Below, piece by piece: positions 1-11,935 of a DNA stretch of 64,000 nucleotides. The stretch is taken from contig NZ_FNFL01000002.1 of assembly GCF_900101125.1 (NCBI RefSeq), forward strand, positions 434,001 to 498,000, read 5' to 3'. This DNA is from Sediminibacillus albus. GTDB taxonomy: Bacteria > Bacillota > Bacilli > Bacillales > Amphibacillaceae. Every line of letters starts with the position of its first letter. The stretch's first letter is position 1. Position numbers and translations under genes: made by a program. The notes below the pieces were generated by a model that ran no database searches, was not told the origin of the DNA, and was given only the letters and a program-made list of their open reading frames with translations.

Positions 1-149
1 GAACCCTCGTACATAAAGATGTCGAAGCAGGGACTTTTGTTGGTGGCAACCCGATGAAGGTCATTTATTCAAGAGAAGAAATGGAAAAGCGTGACAAGGA
101 AGACGGCTTTTTCTTAGATGGTAATACGATTGAAGTTCCCGATAATTAA
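1..149 (+). CDS. C-terminal end of a hexapeptide-repeat acyltransferase (partial)
   Basis: Only the last 48 codons lie in the window; the frame is open to the left edge and stops with TAA at 147-149. The visible residues include VHKDVEAGTFVGGNPMKVI, the last coil and exit loop typical of left-handed beta-helix O-acetyltransferases, followed by a charged tail. Such enzymes move an acetyl group from acetyl-CoA to a sugar or similar acceptor. B. subtilis has a related gene, yvoF, not far upstream of yvcD-trxB, so this may be its counterpart, but the acceptor cannot be read from a fragment. Confidence 0.75.
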   Translation, partial: TLVHKDVEAGTFVGGNPMKVIYSREEMEKRDKEDGFFLDGNTIEVPDN

Positions 150-162
150 TGGGAACTTTTTT
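134..162 (+). terminator. Intrinsic terminator of the acyltransferase gene
   Basis: AGTTCCC at 134-140 pairs with GGGAACT at 151-157 and is followed by a run of T to 162. The stem overlaps the stop codon of the acyltransferase gene. Confidence 0.7.
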
Positions 163-163
163 A

Positions 164-257
164 GCAGGTAGGAAAGCATAAAAATTTTAACCTTCCTGCA
201 TAAGTGCTACTACGTCCCTGACGTTGCCAAAAGGCTCATCAGTCAACGTTTTTTTTA
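164..257 (+). promoter_or_regulatory. Two-hairpin stretch upstream of glpK, possible leader attenuator
   Basis: A first stem pairs GCAGGTAGG (164-172) with CCTTCCTGC (191-199), one mismatch. A second pairs ACGTTG (221-226) with CAACGT (244-249) and runs into eight T residues, like an intrinsic terminator. The preceding gene already has a terminator at 134-162, so this one may be a leader terminator read through by the antiterminator GlpP, as known for glp operons of B. subtilis. I could not place a convincing promoter before it, so this remains inference. Confidence 0.35.
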
Positions 258-323
258 TTTCCCTGCGAGGAAACGGCTTATCCAAACTGTAAGTTTTTAT
301 AGAAACAGGTTAACTGGAGATAG

Positions 324-1874
<1,551 letters not shown>

Positions 1875-1879
1875 ATAAC

Positions 1880-1908
1880 TTTCCATTCCAAACGAAGAGT
1901 GCTATAAT
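1880..1908 (+). promoter_or_regulatory. Probable sigma-A promoter of glpD
   Basis: TTTCCA at 1880-1885, a 17-bp spacer and a perfect TATAAT at 1903-1908 lie between glpK and the glpD leader hairpin. Transcription would start near 1915, giving a leader of about 180 nt. Confidence 0.6.
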
Positions 1909-1943
1909 AAAGATAAGTTAATAAGAAACGGCTGGAGAAATGG

Positions 1944-2001
1944 AGAGACCGCACACTTCTATGGGGATAACCTATAGAAAATGCTGCGGTCTCTTTTTTT
2001 C
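1944..2001 (+). terminator. Long leader terminator before glpD, likely GlpP-controlled
   Basis: AGAGACCGCA (1944-1953) pairs with TGCGGTCTCT (1985-1994), with an inner stem made by TTCTATGGG and CCTATAGAA, followed by a T run to 2001. It lies downstream of the glpD promoter and about 100 nt before the start codon. In B. subtilis an equivalent glpD leader terminator is read through when GlpP binds glycerol 3-phosphate. It would also end glpK transcripts. Confidence 0.75.
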
Positions 2002-2097
2002 TGTTTATGGGCAGGATAGTACATGAACGGAAGTGATTTCGGGTAAAGCAATAAATAAGAGCATTTCTCTAAGCCGTGAGATAAAGGAGTGTCGATA

Positions 2098-3759
2098 ATG
2101 GCTAGATTTTCTAATTTGCGCAGACAGGAAATTTTTGAGGATTTGACTAAGGAACCTCTTGATGTACTTATAATAGGAGGAGGAATTACCGGAGCAGGAA
2201 TTGCTCTTGATGCTGTTACGAGAGGATTGAATACAGGATTGGTGGAAATGCAGGATTTTGCTGCAGGTACCTCCAGCAGATCCACAAAATTGGTGCACGG
2301 CGGGTTGCGGTATTTAAAGCAGTTTGAGGTAAAAATGGTTGCCGAGGTAGGCAAGGAAAGAGCGATTGTATACGAAAACGGACCGCATGTTACCACACCA
2401 GAATGGATGATGCTTCCATTTCACAAAGGAGGAACTTTTGGTCCGCTTACATCTAACCTTGGATTGCGCGTTTATGATTACCTTGCAGGTGTAAAGAAGA
2501 AAGAGAGACGAAAAATGCTTTCCGCCTCGGAGGCAAGCGATCGTGAGCCGTTGATTAAGAAGCAGGGACTCCGGGGAGCAGGATTCTATGTGGAATATAA
2601 AACCGATGATGCCCGTCTGACATTGGAAGTAATGAAAAAAGCGGCAGAACAAGGCGCCCGGGCTGTCAACTATACGAAAGTAATTGATTTTATATACGAT
2701 GCAAATGGAAAATTAGCAGGAGCCGTAGTTGAAGACCAGACGAACGGAGAGCAGAAGAAAATTTATGCCAAGAAAATTATAAATGCTGCTGGTCCGTGGG
2801 TAGATACACTGCGGGAAAAAGATGGATCAAAGCAAGGTAAAACATTGCAGCTCACGAAAGGAGTTCACCTTGTATTCGATGAGAAGAGATTTCCGCTTAC
2901 CCAAGCCATTTACTTCGATTCTCCCGATGGACGGATGATATTTGCCATTCCGCGTGAAGGCAAAACATACGTAGGGACAACGGATACAGCTTACGAAGGT
3001 GATATATCTCATCCGGTAATGACTGTTGAAGATCGTAATTACCTCGTCGATGCGATTAATTATATGTTTCCTGAGGTAGCTATTACGGCGGAAGATGTTG
3101 AGTCAAGCTGGGCTGGATTACGTCCATTAATTGGAGAAGAAGGGAAAGACCCTGGCGAAATTTCCAGGAAGGATGAAATCTTTGTTTCCGACTCCGGATT
3201 AATATCTATGGCAGGCGGGAAATTAACAGGTTATCGCAAAATGGCTGTAAACGCTGTTGATCTAGTCGCCAAACAGTTAAAAGAAGAAGAAGGCATTCTT
3301 TATTCGGGGTCCGAAACGTTGAAGATGCCTATATCCGGCGGGGATGTAGGTGGATCTGCAGGGTTTGAACGTTTTAAAAAATCGAAAATTGCTGAAGGTA
3401 CTGCTTTAGGGTTAACGAATGGAGAAGCTGCTTCCCTTGTCGATACGTATGGTTCCAATGTGGATCAAGTTTTGGCGATTTACACAGATTTACAAAATGA
3501 AGCAGCTGAAGCACAGCTTGATCCGCTGGTATTTGCCCAATTAAGATATGCTATCGATGAAGAATTGATTTACAGACCTGTCGACTTTTTTGTACGCCGT
3601 ACTGGGGCGTTGTTCTTCCATATTGAGTGGGTGAGAGAGCACAAGGATGCAGCGATCGAATATATGGCTAAAATATTGAAATGGTCAGACAGCCAAAAGA
3701 CGGAATACATCGATGAATTGGAGCAGTTAATGTATGATGCCGTTCACCCATCTGTGTAA
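2098..3759 (+). CDS. glpD: Aerobic glycerol-3-phosphate dehydrogenase
   Basis: FAD-dependent membrane-associated enzyme that oxidises glycerol 3-phosphate to dihydroxyacetone phosphate and feeds electrons to the quinone pool. The 553-residue protein carries the FAD-binding IIGGGITGAG motif near residues 20-30, then the conserved SRSTKLVHGGLRYLKQF, FAIPREGKTYVGTTDT and SWAGLRPLI blocks, closely matching B. subtilis GlpD. A GTG at 2089 in the same frame is part of the ribosome binding site AAAGGAG (2083-2089), so the ATG at 2098, 8 nt further, is the start. It is controlled by its own promoter and leader terminator, and its product enters glycolysis through TpiA, also encoded in this window. 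Confidence 0.97.
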   Translation: MARFSNLRRQEIFEDLTKEPLDVLIIGGGITGAGIALDAVTRGLNTGLVEMQDFAAGTSSRSTKLVHGGLRYLKQFEVKMVAEVGKERAIVYENGPHVTTPEWMMLPFHKGGTFGPLTSNLGLRVYDYLAGVKKKERRKMLSASEASDREPLIKKQGLRGAGFYVEYKTDDARLTLEVMKKAAEQGARAVNYTKVIDFIYDANGKLAGAVVEDQTNGEQKKIYAKKIINAAGPWVDTLREKDGSKQGKTLQLTKGVHLVFDEKRFPLTQAIYFDSPDGRMIFAIPREGKTYVGTTDTAYEGDISHPVMTVEDRNYLVDAINYMFPEVAITAEDVESSWAGLRPLIGEEGKDPGEISRKDEIFVSDSGLISMAGGKLTGYRKMAVNAVDLVAKQLKEEEGILYSGSETLKMPISGGDVGGSAGFERFKKSKIAEGTALGLTNGEAASLVDTYGSNVDQVLAIYTDLQNEAAEAQLDPLVFAQLRYAIDEELIYRPVDFFVRRTGALFFHIEWVREHKDAAIEYMAKILKWSDSQKTEYIDELEQLMYDAVHPSV

Positions 3760-3774
3760 ATAATAGTACAAAAT

Positions 3775-3805
3775 AAAGCGAGCCATCCATGGGAAGGCTC
3801 GCTTT
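3775..3805. terminator. Bidirectional terminator between glpD and the convergent hydrolase gene
   Basis: AAAGCGAGCC (3775-3784) and GGCTCGCTTT (3796-3805) form a perfect 10-bp stem with A and T runs on its two sides. It serves both glpD and the minus-strand gene ending at 3820. Confidence 0.85.
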
Positions 3806-3819
3806 GTTACTTCCTTTGC

Positions 3820-4566
3820 CTAATCGATAAATACTTTCCATAGCTTTTTAACGTTTTTTACCTTGCTGATCTTACCGGTCAAGTAAATTTTTTTCGGTTT
3901 AAGAAAGCCATCGCGGAAATAGTACTGTTTTTGGCTTCGGTTCATTAACCGTAAAACTTCAGTATCTATTTGCTGCATCATATACTTTCGGAAAGGAAAG
4001 TGATGATATTTTTTTGGTTGATATTTTTCCTGGGAGTACAAAGCTGGATATTGATATAATTCACCTTCATAAACCAGCTCCAGCTCCTTATGCTCGCGGA
4101 AATCATCCGGCGTGACTAGAGAGCTGGGTTTATTAAACAGGGGATGGCCTGCTCTTCTTAAAACTTCTGCAACAAACTGTGAGCAAAAAAATGATGCGGG
4201 TACTTCTATTGGGTAATTAATCGGTATCCCTACTAATCCCGCATAGTTATATAAGTATCGTTTAGCCCTTTTCTCGAATACAGCAATCAATCGCTCTAAT
4301 TTTTGATATTCCCTGTCGGAAATTGTTAATTGGAAAATGGCACAAGTTGTATCGGGATACCAGCTGAACGTCCCCTTTTCTAAATCTTCTTTTACAAATC
4401 CTCCCCATAAGGGGTTGAGAGGCTCACGTCTGGCAAAACTGTAAATTCTCCGCAAATCCTTATCAAGGGCAATCGATGCATGATTGTAGGGTGCGTCTGT
4501 AACTGTCTTTATGGCCCAGTTGATAAGAGAACCGGTATTAGTAAGCACAATATATACCGTTTGCAT
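3820..4566 (-). CDS. Permuted papain-like (YiiX/C92-type) hydrolase
   Basis: A 248-residue protein without a clear signal peptide. The motif YNHASIAL places a histidine at residue 29 and FFCSQFVAEVL places a cysteine at residue 128; this His-before-Cys order is the hallmark of the circularly permuted papain fold of the NlpC/P60 superfamily (YiiX/YaeF-like, C92). Members cleave amide or thioester bonds, often in cell-wall peptides or lipids, but the substrate here is unknown. The C-terminal 60 residues are very basic (RSQKQYYFRDGFLKPKKIY), which could favour membrane or nucleic acid contact. The start ATG follows GAGGTGG with 5-nt spacing. It is a single gene between glpD and panE. Confidence 0.65.
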   Translation of the reverse strand: MQTVYIVLTNTGSLINWAIKTVTDAPYNHASIALDKDLRRIYSFARREPLNPLWGGFVKEDLEKGTFSWYPDTTCAIFQLTISDREYQKLERLIAVFEKRAKRYLYNYAGLVGIPINYPIEVPASFFCSQFVAEVLRRAGHPLFNKPSSLVTPDDFREHKELELVYEGELYQYPALYSQEKYQPKKYHHFPFRKYMMQQIDTEVLRLMNRSQKQYYFRDGFLKPKKIYLTGKISKVKNVKKLWKVFID

Positions 4567-4701
4567 CTTGCCACCTCAAATCCAAGTTTTAATACCTGGT
4601 GTTAATATACAATATTTTCCCGCTATTGTATATATTAGATGACAAGATACACTGCCTATTTTTTGATGGCGCACCACAAGCCCATTGATAAATCCAAGCC
4701 A

Positions 4702-5610
4702 TTACTCGAAGGGCTTAATTAATCCATAGATGGAATCAGTATAAGGCATATCGATTCCTTGCCTGCTTGCCAAACGAAGGGCGCCGCCATGCAAATGTTC
4801 TACTTCCAGCGTTGCACCTTTCCGCCTATCCTGGTGCATGGAGGATGTAGCATCTCCATCTAGACCATTTAATTGTGCGACCGCTTGATTAATATGATCA
4901 TCTGACAGCTTAACCTGACTATGGTTGGCCAGCATCTTCATTTCTTTCAACATTTGCTCGGCAATATGAAATGTTTGGGGATGATTGCGAATATCACCAA
5001 TCGGCAGGTTAACTGCTGTCGTAATACCTGAAAAAGCGGTAATGAACATATATTTTTTCCACATTTCTGTCTCGATATCGCTACTGGATTTAATGGTGAA
5101 ATTAGCAGCCCGGGAGATGTCAGCTAATTCCTCGCATATCTTTTTTTGCGAAGATACCAGCGGCCCCAAAATCAAGTCATGAAATTTGCTTGTGTGCACA
5201 ACATTTCCTTGCTCGTCTAAGGTCGATATAATAAATGACAACCCTCCAAGTACGGCATCTTCGCCTAGCCTCTCCTGGAGGATCGATATATGTTCGATGC
5301 CATTTAGCACTGGAAGGATTTTAGCCCCTTTTGCTGTTAAAGCGGCAAGCGAGTCGAGAGTCCCTTCCAGATGATACCCCTTCACCGCCAGTAAAACGAG
5401 ATCAGCGGAATCGATATCTTCCACTTTCTCTGCCAGCTTAAGTTGATCGAGCTGATAATCGCCATGGCTGCTATAAATATGCAAACCATTTCTTCGTAAT
5501 TGCTCCGCTCTTTTGGGGCGAACCAAAAAAGTGACATCCTGTCCAGCCTCCTGCCATCTTGCTCCAAAATAAGCTCCTAGCGCACCTGCTCCAACTACTA
5601 CGATCTTCAT
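4702..5610 (-). CDS. panE: 2-dehydropantoate 2-reductase (ketopantoate reductase)
   Basis: NADPH-dependent reduction of ketopantoate to pantoate, a step of pantothenate and hence CoA synthesis. The 302 residues are normal for the family. An N-terminal Rossmann motif VVGAGALGAYFGARW, the LVLLAVKGYHLEGTL segment with the family lysine, and LPVLNGIEHISIL are visible; the C-terminal helical domain begins around residue 180. The start ATG lies 9 nt after AAGGAGG. Bacillaceae often carry more than one PanE/ApbA-like protein, so a related ketoacid substrate is possible. No other pan genes are nearby. Confidence 0.85.
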   Translation of the reverse strand: MKIVVVGAGALGAYFGARWQEAGQDVTFLVRPKRAEQLRRNGLHIYSSHGDYQLDQLKLAEKVEDIDSADLVLLAVKGYHLEGTLDSLAALTAKGAKILPVLNGIEHISILQERLGEDAVLGGLSFIISTLDEQGNVVHTSKFHDLILGPLVSSQKKICEELADISRAANFTIKSSSDIETEMWKKYMFITAFSGITTAVNLPIGDIRNHPQTFHIAEQMLKEMKMLANHSQVKLSDDHINQAVAQLNGLDGDATSSMHQDRRKGATLEVEHLHGGALRLASRQGIDMPYTDSIYGLIKPFE

Positions 5611-6058
5611 CTAAAGGCCTCCTTGATAAATTGTTCATTCGTATGATGCATCTGCTTGGGTATATCCATCATTTTAGCATAGGCGTTCCTTAAAAACAGA
5701 ATAATCAGGCAAATTCAGCCTAGTATAGCAAATCAAGATAACGATAGATGGAATATAATGGTGAGGAGATTTCGGGCTGATCCATGATAAGTACGATTCG
5801 TAAATCGCTTATATATTTCTCCGCGCCCATGCTGCTATGCAGCTTTAAGGAAACAGGCGTATGGGTGTTAAAAATGGGGATTTTTATGCTATTTTGTCAT
5901 CTTTTCTTCCCGTTCTATATATAAGCAATGGTAAATGTGTTATACTTCAAGCGATATGATGGCTTCATTCAAAATTAAAGTTGCCCATCCTGCAACGTTT
6001 GTTGCATGGCTTGTGCATTTATAGATGGTTAAAATAAGGAACACACAGGGGGAGACTC
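5611..6058. other. Intergenic stretch between divergent panE and yvcD
   Basis: 448 bp without a convincing gene. A weak promoter candidate for yvcD is TTGTCA (5894-5899) with TATATA 18 bp later. The region just before yvcD contains an inverted repeat (described separately). Nothing else stands out. Confidence 0.5.
5978..6010. promoter_or_regulatory. Inverted repeat in the yvcD leader
   Basis: TGCAAC (5991-5996) and GTTGCA (6001-6006) are perfectly inverted around GTTT, and the outer bases GCC and GGC extend the stem with a bulge. It lies about 50 bp before the yvcD start with no T run, so it could be an operator or an mRNA hairpin. Confidence 0.35.
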
Positions 6059-7066
6059 ATGCATACTCCATACGATGTAAAAGCGCCATATAATGTCGAT
6101 AAAGTCATCCCTTTCATCCCTGAGGGCGATTTTTATTTCACAAAAGGTGTAGAAGCTTTCCAAAAGAGAAAGTTTGATATAGCAGTTAAATGGCTAAAAA
6201 AGGCAATTGAGTCGTCTCCGGACGAGGCTCTTTTTCAATGCCAGCTGTCGATAATTTATACGGAAGTTGGCGCATACCATGCAGCCAACCAGGTCCTAAC
6301 AGATGTACTGACTACTCACGGCAATGATTATATTGACTGTTATTACTTAATAGCCAATAATTATGCCCATTTAGGGCTAATGAACGACGCCATGAAAAAC
6401 GCTCAAAAATATTTAGACATAGCGCCAGACGGCGATTTTACAAGTGAAGCTGAGGAATTGCTGAATTTTTTGGATTTAGATGAAGAAGATGAAGATTGGG
6501 CAGATGATTTAGAGGATGAACTGCTAATTTTTCAGGAAACGGCTTTTTATCATTTAGAACGAGAAGAATGGGATGAAGCAATCCCCCTTCTGCACGAGAT
6601 GATGGCATTGTTCCCTGATCACTTGCCGGCAAAGCACGAATATAGCTATGCTTTGTTTTTCTCTGGAGATGAAGATGAAGCTATACGCCTGGAGCAGCAG
6701 TGGCTTGATAAAGATCCCCAGTCATTATTTTGCCATACCAACTTAGCATTGTTTTATTACCATCGCCAGGAAAAAGAGCGTTTTACCGATCATGTCGAAG
6801 CGGTGGCGAATGTCTATCCCATCCATGACCAACAGAAATTGCGGGTAGCAGTAACTTTGGCGCGTACAGAAAATTACCAGGCTGCACTTCAGCGTTTTAA
6901 AGGTTTATCTAAATATCACTTGAAAGGCCATGCTTCCTTCTTTAAATGGTATAGCATTGCAGCGTTTCAAACAGGTAACCCTTCCAAAGCTCTGGCACTT
7001 TGGGAAGAAGGGTGTAAACAGCACCCATTTTTAAGCAAGTATGAAGGGCCTTGGATACACAATTAA
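6059..7066 (+). CDS. yvcD: Tetratricopeptide-repeat protein, YvcD-like
   Basis: A 335-residue soluble protein. Helical repeats of about 34 residues are seen at roughly 25-140 (FTKGVEAFQKRKFDIAVKWL, then YIDCYYLIANNYAHLGL) and again at 170-330, separated by a very acidic stretch (DLDEEDEDWADDLEDELL) around residue 145. TPR proteins mediate protein-protein contacts; no enzymatic motif is visible. The position directly upstream of trxB is the same as B. subtilis yvcD, which supports the name. The start ATG follows AGGGGGA. Its partner is unknown. Confidence 0.75.
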   Translation: MHTPYDVKAPYNVDKVIPFIPEGDFYFTKGVEAFQKRKFDIAVKWLKKAIESSPDEALFQCQLSIIYTEVGAYHAANQVLTDVLTTHGNDYIDCYYLIANNYAHLGLMNDAMKNAQKYLDIAPDGDFTSEAEELLNFLDLDEEDEDWADDLEDELLIFQETAFYHLEREEWDEAIPLLHEMMALFPDHLPAKHEYSYALFFSGDEDEAIRLEQQWLDKDPQSLFCHTNLALFYYHRQEKERFTDHVEAVANVYPIHDQQKLRVAVTLARTENYQAALQRFKGLSKYHLKGHASFFKWYSIAAFQTGNPSKALALWEEGCKQHPFLSKYEGPWIHN

Positions 7067-7186
7067 GAAACAACCATAATATAAATAATAACTTATCTTA
7101 ACAGTGAGCAGAATATTAGACCTCTGCACTGATTCATATGATAATGTGATTGGAAAAGATAAATGATGTAGAAGAAAAGGGGCTGA

Positions 7187-8143
<957 letters not shown>

Positions 8144-8265
8144 AAGGACTGGCGGCGAAAATTAAAACGTAAATTGTTTTTAACTCTGTTGTAACACGGG
8201 CGAAACAATTATCGGGTACAATAGAATTAACTAATTGACCCCCTTTTAATAAATATATTCTTTTG

Positions 8266-8299
8266 CACAGGTGGAAATTTTCCGCCTGTGTCTTTTTTT
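8266..8299 (+). terminator. Intrinsic terminator after trxB
   Basis: CACAGGTGG (8266-8274) pairs with CCGCCTGTG (8282-8290), with one G-U pair, followed by a T run to 8299. Confidence 0.85.
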
Positions 8300-8327
8300 G
8301 TCCTTTATCAGGAGGAGAGCACGCTAC

Positions 8328-8345
8328 TTCCGGACATCGCCGGAA
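8328..8345. promoter_or_regulatory. Short perfect inverted repeat before the yvcI promoter
   Basis: TTCCGG (8328-8333) and CCGGAA (8340-8345) are inverted around a 6-bp centre, just upstream of the promoter of yvcI. It could be an operator; no known family is recognised. The rest of the trxB-yvcI gap holds only the terminator and promoter listed. Confidence 0.3.
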
Positions 8346-8356
8346 CCTTCTAATAT

Positions 8357-8385
8357 TGTAGGATAGGATTCAGTCATTGTATAAT
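8357..8385 (+). promoter_or_regulatory. Probable promoter of the yvcI-rapZ-yvcK-whiA operon
   Basis: TTGTAG at 8357-8362, a 17-bp spacer and a perfect TATAAT at 8380-8385. Predicted start near 8392, 65 nt before the yvcI start codon. Confidence 0.55.
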
Positions 8386-8456
8386 AAAGTAAGATGCTCT
8401 TTTTTAGATTGGCAATTAGCTTGATGCCAATCACTAAAAGAGAAAGAGGTGAGAAA

Positions 8457-8918
8457 GTGCGTCGTGTTACAAATTGCGTTTTGCAAAAGGACGATCATAT
8501 ATTAATGCTTCAGAAGCCAAGGCGCGGATGGTATGCCATGCCTGGCGGTAAAATGGAACGTGGAGAATCAATCAAAGAAGCAGCACAACGAGAGTATTTT
8601 GAAGAAACAGGGCTAAGTTTAGTTAATCCACAATTAAGTGCTGCCTTTTCTTTTCTTATCCAGGAGGAAAAGCATGTGGTCGATGAATGGATGATGTTCA
8701 CTTTTTCCTGTAGGCAATTCCAAGGGACACTTAACGAAGAATGCAAAGAAGGGATTCTGGAATGGGTTCCTAAGGAGCATGTGTTGGAGAAACCAATGGC
8801 AGAAGGCGACCGTTATATTATCAACCATATTCTTCATAGCGATCAAGTCTTATACGGAACGTTTTCATACACAAAAGATTACGAGTTGCTCGATTATAAG
8901 CTGGACCCGACGAATTAA
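8457..8918 (+). CDS. yvcI: Nudix hydrolase YvcI
   Basis: Hydrolyses a nucleoside diphosphate linked to another group; the physiological substrate is not settled. The Nudix box reads GGKMERGESIKEAAQREYFE followed by ETGL, complete in its metal-binding glutamates. I take the GTG at 8457 as start because AGAGGTGA lies just before it and the product then begins MRRVTNCVL, as in B. subtilis YvcI; the in-frame upstream codons at 8394 would begin at the transcription start with no ribosome binding site. That gives 153 residues. First gene of the conserved yvcI-rapZ-yvcK-whiA cluster. Confidence 0.85.
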   Translation: MRRVTNCVLQKDDHILMLQKPRRGWYAMPGGKMERGESIKEAAQREYFEETGLSLVNPQLSAAFSFLIQEEKHVVDEWMMFTFSCRQFQGTLNEECKEGILEWVPKEHVLEKPMAEGDRYIINHILHSDQVLYGTFSYTKDYELLDYKLDPTN

Positions 8919-9010
8919 TTACACATGCAAGCTTTACAGCAGTGGGGGGAATGACGATAATTTGATAGGCGCCACGCGTTGAACGAGCATTGAAAAGGGG
9001 GAGAACGAGC

Positions 9011-9898
9011 TTGGCCAATAAAAATAAAGAAACACAGCTAGTAATCATCACTGGTATGTCAGGGGCCGGAAAGACTGTCGCAGTACAAAGCTTTGAGGAT
9101 TTAGGCTTTTATTGTGTAGACAATCTTCCACCGGCATTATTGCCAAAATTTCTTGAACTAATGAAGGATTCGACGAATAATATCCAAAAAGTTGCCGTTG
9201 TGATGGATTTGCGCGGCAGGGAATTTTTCGACACATTGTTTGATGCGTTGGATGCGTTAGGAAAAGAGGAAGCATGGCTTGCAGAACACATTTTGTTCCT
9301 TGATGCACAGGATCAAGCGCTTGTTTCCCGTTACAAAGAAACGCGCAGATCGCATCCTCTGGCACCAGAAGGTCTTCCACTTGAAGGAATAGAACAGGAA
9401 CGTTCCATTCTGGATGAATTGCGCGGCCGTGCTCACAACATTATTGATACGACAAGTTTAAAGCCGAAGGAGCTGCGAGATAAAATTGTCGAAGCTTATG
9501 CAGAAAAAGAGCAGGAAATCTTTTCTGTCCATGCCGTTTCTTTCGGTTTTAAATATGGTTTGCCGATTGATGCTGATCTCGTATTTGATGTGCGCTTTTT
9601 GCCTAATCCGCACTACGTAGCTCACATGAGACCGTTGACAGGGTTGAATACAGAGGTTTCTTCCTATGTATTCAAATGGTCGGATACCCAAAAGTTCCTT
9701 GATAAAGTTACTGATTTACTGGAATTTATGCTTCCACAGTATAAAAAAGAAGGAAAAAGCCAGCTGGTAATAGCTATCGGCTGTACTGGCGGGCAGCACC
9801 GTTCCGTAGCAATTTCCGAATATTTGGCGAAGAAATTTTCCACCGATTATGTGACACACGTCAGCCACCGTGATATCGATAAAAGAAAGGGTCATTAA
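9011..9898 (+). CDS. rapZ: RNase adapter / nucleotide-binding protein RapZ (YvcJ)
   Basis: P-loop protein of the RapZ family. In B. subtilis YvcJ binds and hydrolyses GTP and affects competence; in E. coli RapZ guides an sRNA to RNase E. The N-terminal Walker A motif GMSGAGKT and the C-terminal [13 protein letters not shown] block that characterises the family are both present. The TTG at 9011 is taken as start because AAGGGGGAGA at 8995-9004 precedes it and gives 295 residues, the same length as B. subtilis YvcJ. An upstream TTG at 8990 would overlap that ribosome binding site. yvcK starts 3 nt after its stop. Confidence 0.93.
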   Translation: MANKNKETQLVIITGMSGAGKTVAVQSFEDLGFYCVDNLPPALLPKFLELMKDSTNNIQKVAVVMDLRGREFFDTLFDALDALGKEEAWLAEHILFLDAQDQALVSRYKETRRSHPLAPEGLPLEGIEQERSILDELRGRAHNIIDTTSLKPKELRDKIVEAYAEKEQEIFSVHAVSFGFKYGLPIDADLVFDVRFLPNPHYVAHMRPLTGLNTEVSSYVFKWSDTQKFLDKVTDLLEFMLPQYKKEGKSQLVIAIGCTGGQHRSVAISEYLAKKFSTDYVTHVSHRDIDKRKGH

Positions 9899-9901
9899 AC
9901 G

Positions 9902-10855
9902 ATGAACAAACAGAAACAGCCTCATGTAGTGGTAGTAGGAGGCGGAACTGGAATGCCTGTGCTTTTAAGAGGGTTGAAAAATTATCCAATTGACCTTTCC
10001 GCTATTGTTACGGTAGCCGATGACGGTGGAAGCTCAGGACGCTTGCGTTCCGAAATGGCGATTCCTGCACCCGGCGATATTCGGAACGTTATTGCAGCCT
10101 TATCAGATGCAGAGCCGATGTTGCTTGATTTATTCCAGCATCGCTTTGCTAATGGAAATGGATTATCTGGCCATGCGATGGGTAACCTATTGCTAGCGGC
10201 CATGACTTCTTTAACCGGCGATTTTTATAATGGAATTAAGGAAATATCCCGGGTGCTGAACGTTAAAGGGAGAATTTACCCAATTGCCAATCAGAACATG
10301 TTTTTACATGCTGAAATGGAAGATGGCGAAATTGTTTCGGGAGAGTCTAATATTCCACTTGCTAATAAAAAAATCAAACGGGTGTTTCTAAGCCCCGAGC
10401 CGGTATTGCCTCTTCCGGAAGCAGTAGAAGCAATAAAGGCAGCGGATTTGGTAATTGTCGCACCCGGCAGTCTGTACACAAGTACACTACCTAACATGAT
10501 CGTTCCGCAAATCGGAGATGCTTTACGTAATACTAAGGGAAAAGTGACGTATGTATGTAATGTAATGACTCAGGAAGGCGAAACGTCTAATTATACTGCA
10601 GCTGATCATGTCCAGGCAATTACAGAACATATCGGTGAAGGCGCAATTCATTCGATTATCGTCCATAACAAGCCAATTGAAGGCGATGTGAGGGAGCTTT
10701 ATGCGGAAGAAAACGCCGCACCAGTCATATATGATACTGACCGTTTAACCGATATGGGATTAGAAATCATTGAAGGAGATATCATCGATCATTCTAAAAA
10801 AATGCTGCGCCATGATACTGCAAAAGTAGCAGAGCTATTATACTCGTTAATATAA
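9902..10855 (+). CDS. yvcK: Gluconeogenesis/morphogenesis factor YvcK (CofD-like)
   Basis: A 317-residue protein of the CofD-like superfamily that binds UDP-sugars. In B. subtilis it is needed for normal cell shape on gluconeogenic carbon sources. Visible are [17 protein letters not shown] at the N terminus, [25 protein letters not shown] and, at about residue 190, [15 protein letters not shown], all diagnostic of the family. It lies 3 nt after rapZ and 25 nt before whiA, so the genes are probably translated from one mRNA. Confidence 0.93.
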   Translation: MNKQKQPHVVVVGGGTGMPVLLRGLKNYPIDLSAIVTVADDGGSSGRLRSEMAIPAPGDIRNVIAALSDAEPMLLDLFQHRFANGNGLSGHAMGNLLLAAMTSLTGDFYNGIKEISRVLNVKGRIYPIANQNMFLHAEMEDGEIVSGESNIPLANKKIKRVFLSPEPVLPLPEAVEAIKAADLVIVAPGSLYTSTLPNMIVPQIGDALRNTKGKVTYVCNVMTQEGETSNYTAADHVQAITEHIGEGAIHSIIVHNKPIEGDVRELYAEENAAPVIYDTDRLTDMGLEIIEGDIIDHSKKMLRHDTAKVAELLYSLI

Positions 10856-10880
10856 TGGTTCACCAGGGGAGGTGACGGGA

Positions 10881-11828
10881 GTGTCTTTCGCATCAGAGAT
10901 AAAAAAAGAATTAACGAAAATTACAAATGAGACTTGCTGCGCCCAATCAGAATTAGCTGCGCTTGTCCGCATGAACGGAGCAATTTCCTTAGCGCGGCAA
11001 GAATATGTTCTAGACGTACAAACTGAAAATGCAGCTATTGCCAGAAGGATTTATACGTTGATAAAGTCTCTTTATGATTTTCCCGTAGAACTTCTTGTAC
11101 GGAAAAAAATGAAGTTAAAGAAAAATAACGTATATATTGTAAGAATGAAAGAGGGAGTCCGACCATTTTTGGCTGAATTAGAGATCCTTAGGGAACCTTT
11201 TTCATTTAACCATCAGATTTCAGAAAAGTTCACCCGTGATATTTGCTGCCGCAGATCATACCTTCGCGGTGCATTCTTGGCTGGAGGATCGGTAAACAAT
11301 CCAGAAACTTCTTCCTATCATTTGGAGATTTATAATTTCCATAAGGAACATAACGATGCCCTCTGTGACTTGATGAATTCCTTTAACTTACACGCACGGA
11401 AGCTGGAACGGAAAAAGGGGTTTATCACTTATATTAAAGAGGCAGAAAAAATCACGGAGTTACTTACAAATATGGGGGCCCACCAGGCATTGTTCAAATT
11501 TGAAGATGTCCGAATCGTCCGGGATATGAGAAACTCTGTCAATCGGCTGGTCAATTGCGAAACAGCAAACCTTAATAAAACAATTGGAGCAGCATTTCGA
11601 CAGGTCGAAAACATTAAATTTATTGAAAGAACAGTAGGACTCGAAGTTCTTCCTGATAAATTACGGGAAATAGCCACCTTGCGTGTGCAGCACCAGGAGG
11701 TTTCCTTGAAAGAATTGGGTGAATTGGTTTCTACCGGTAAAATCAGCAAATCGGGAATCAACCATCGGCTTCGTAAGATAGACGAATATGCCGAAAAGCT
11801 TAAAAACGGAGAACCATTGGGAAATTAA
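10881..11828 (+). CDS. whiA: Sporulation/division regulator WhiA
   Basis: DNA-binding protein with a LAGLIDADG-homing-endonuclease-like N-terminal domain and a C-terminal helix-turn-helix, involved in cell division and chromosome segregation in Bacillus. The segments [21 protein letters not shown] and, at the C terminus, [20 protein letters not shown] carry these domains. The GTG at 10872 is part of the ribosome binding site GGGGAGGTGA, so the GTG at 10881 is the start, giving [11 protein letters not shown] and 315 residues, close to B. subtilis WhiA. Confidence 0.94.
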   Translation: MSFASEIKKELTKITNETCCAQSELAALVRMNGAISLARQEYVLDVQTENAAIARRIYTLIKSLYDFPVELLVRKKMKLKKNNVYIVRMKEGVRPFLAELEILREPFSFNHQISEKFTRDICCRRSYLRGAFLAGGSVNNPETSSYHLEIYNFHKEHNDALCDLMNSFNLHARKLERKKGFITYIKEAEKITELLTNMGAHQALFKFEDVRIVRDMRNSVNRLVNCETANLNKTIGAAFRQVENIKFIERTVGLEVLPDKLREIATLRVQHQEVSLKELGELVSTGKISKSGINHRLRKIDEYAEKLKNGEPLGN

Positions 11829-11901
11829 CTACCAATAAGGAACCTGATATGTTATAATTTCCCTATAAATATTTGTTAGTCGTCCTTTGCTTTATTAGCA
11901 G

Positions 11902-11927
11902 CTCTCTATAATAGAGAGTGTTTTTTT
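11902..11927 (+). terminator. Intrinsic terminator between whiA and crh
   Basis: CTCTCT (11902-11907) pairs with AGAGAG (11913-11918) over a 5-nt loop, then a T run at 11921-11927. It separates crh from the upstream cluster, at least partly. Confidence 0.75.
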
Positions 11928-11935
11928 AAATCTAA

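Noticed and set aside
2089-2097. GTG start for glpD giving three extra residues
   Set aside because: The GTG overlaps the AAAGGAG ribosome binding site; the ATG at 2098 has correct spacing and fits the homologue.
8394-8456. Longer N terminus for YvcI
   Set aside because: It would begin at the predicted transcription start without a ribosome site and does not resemble the family.
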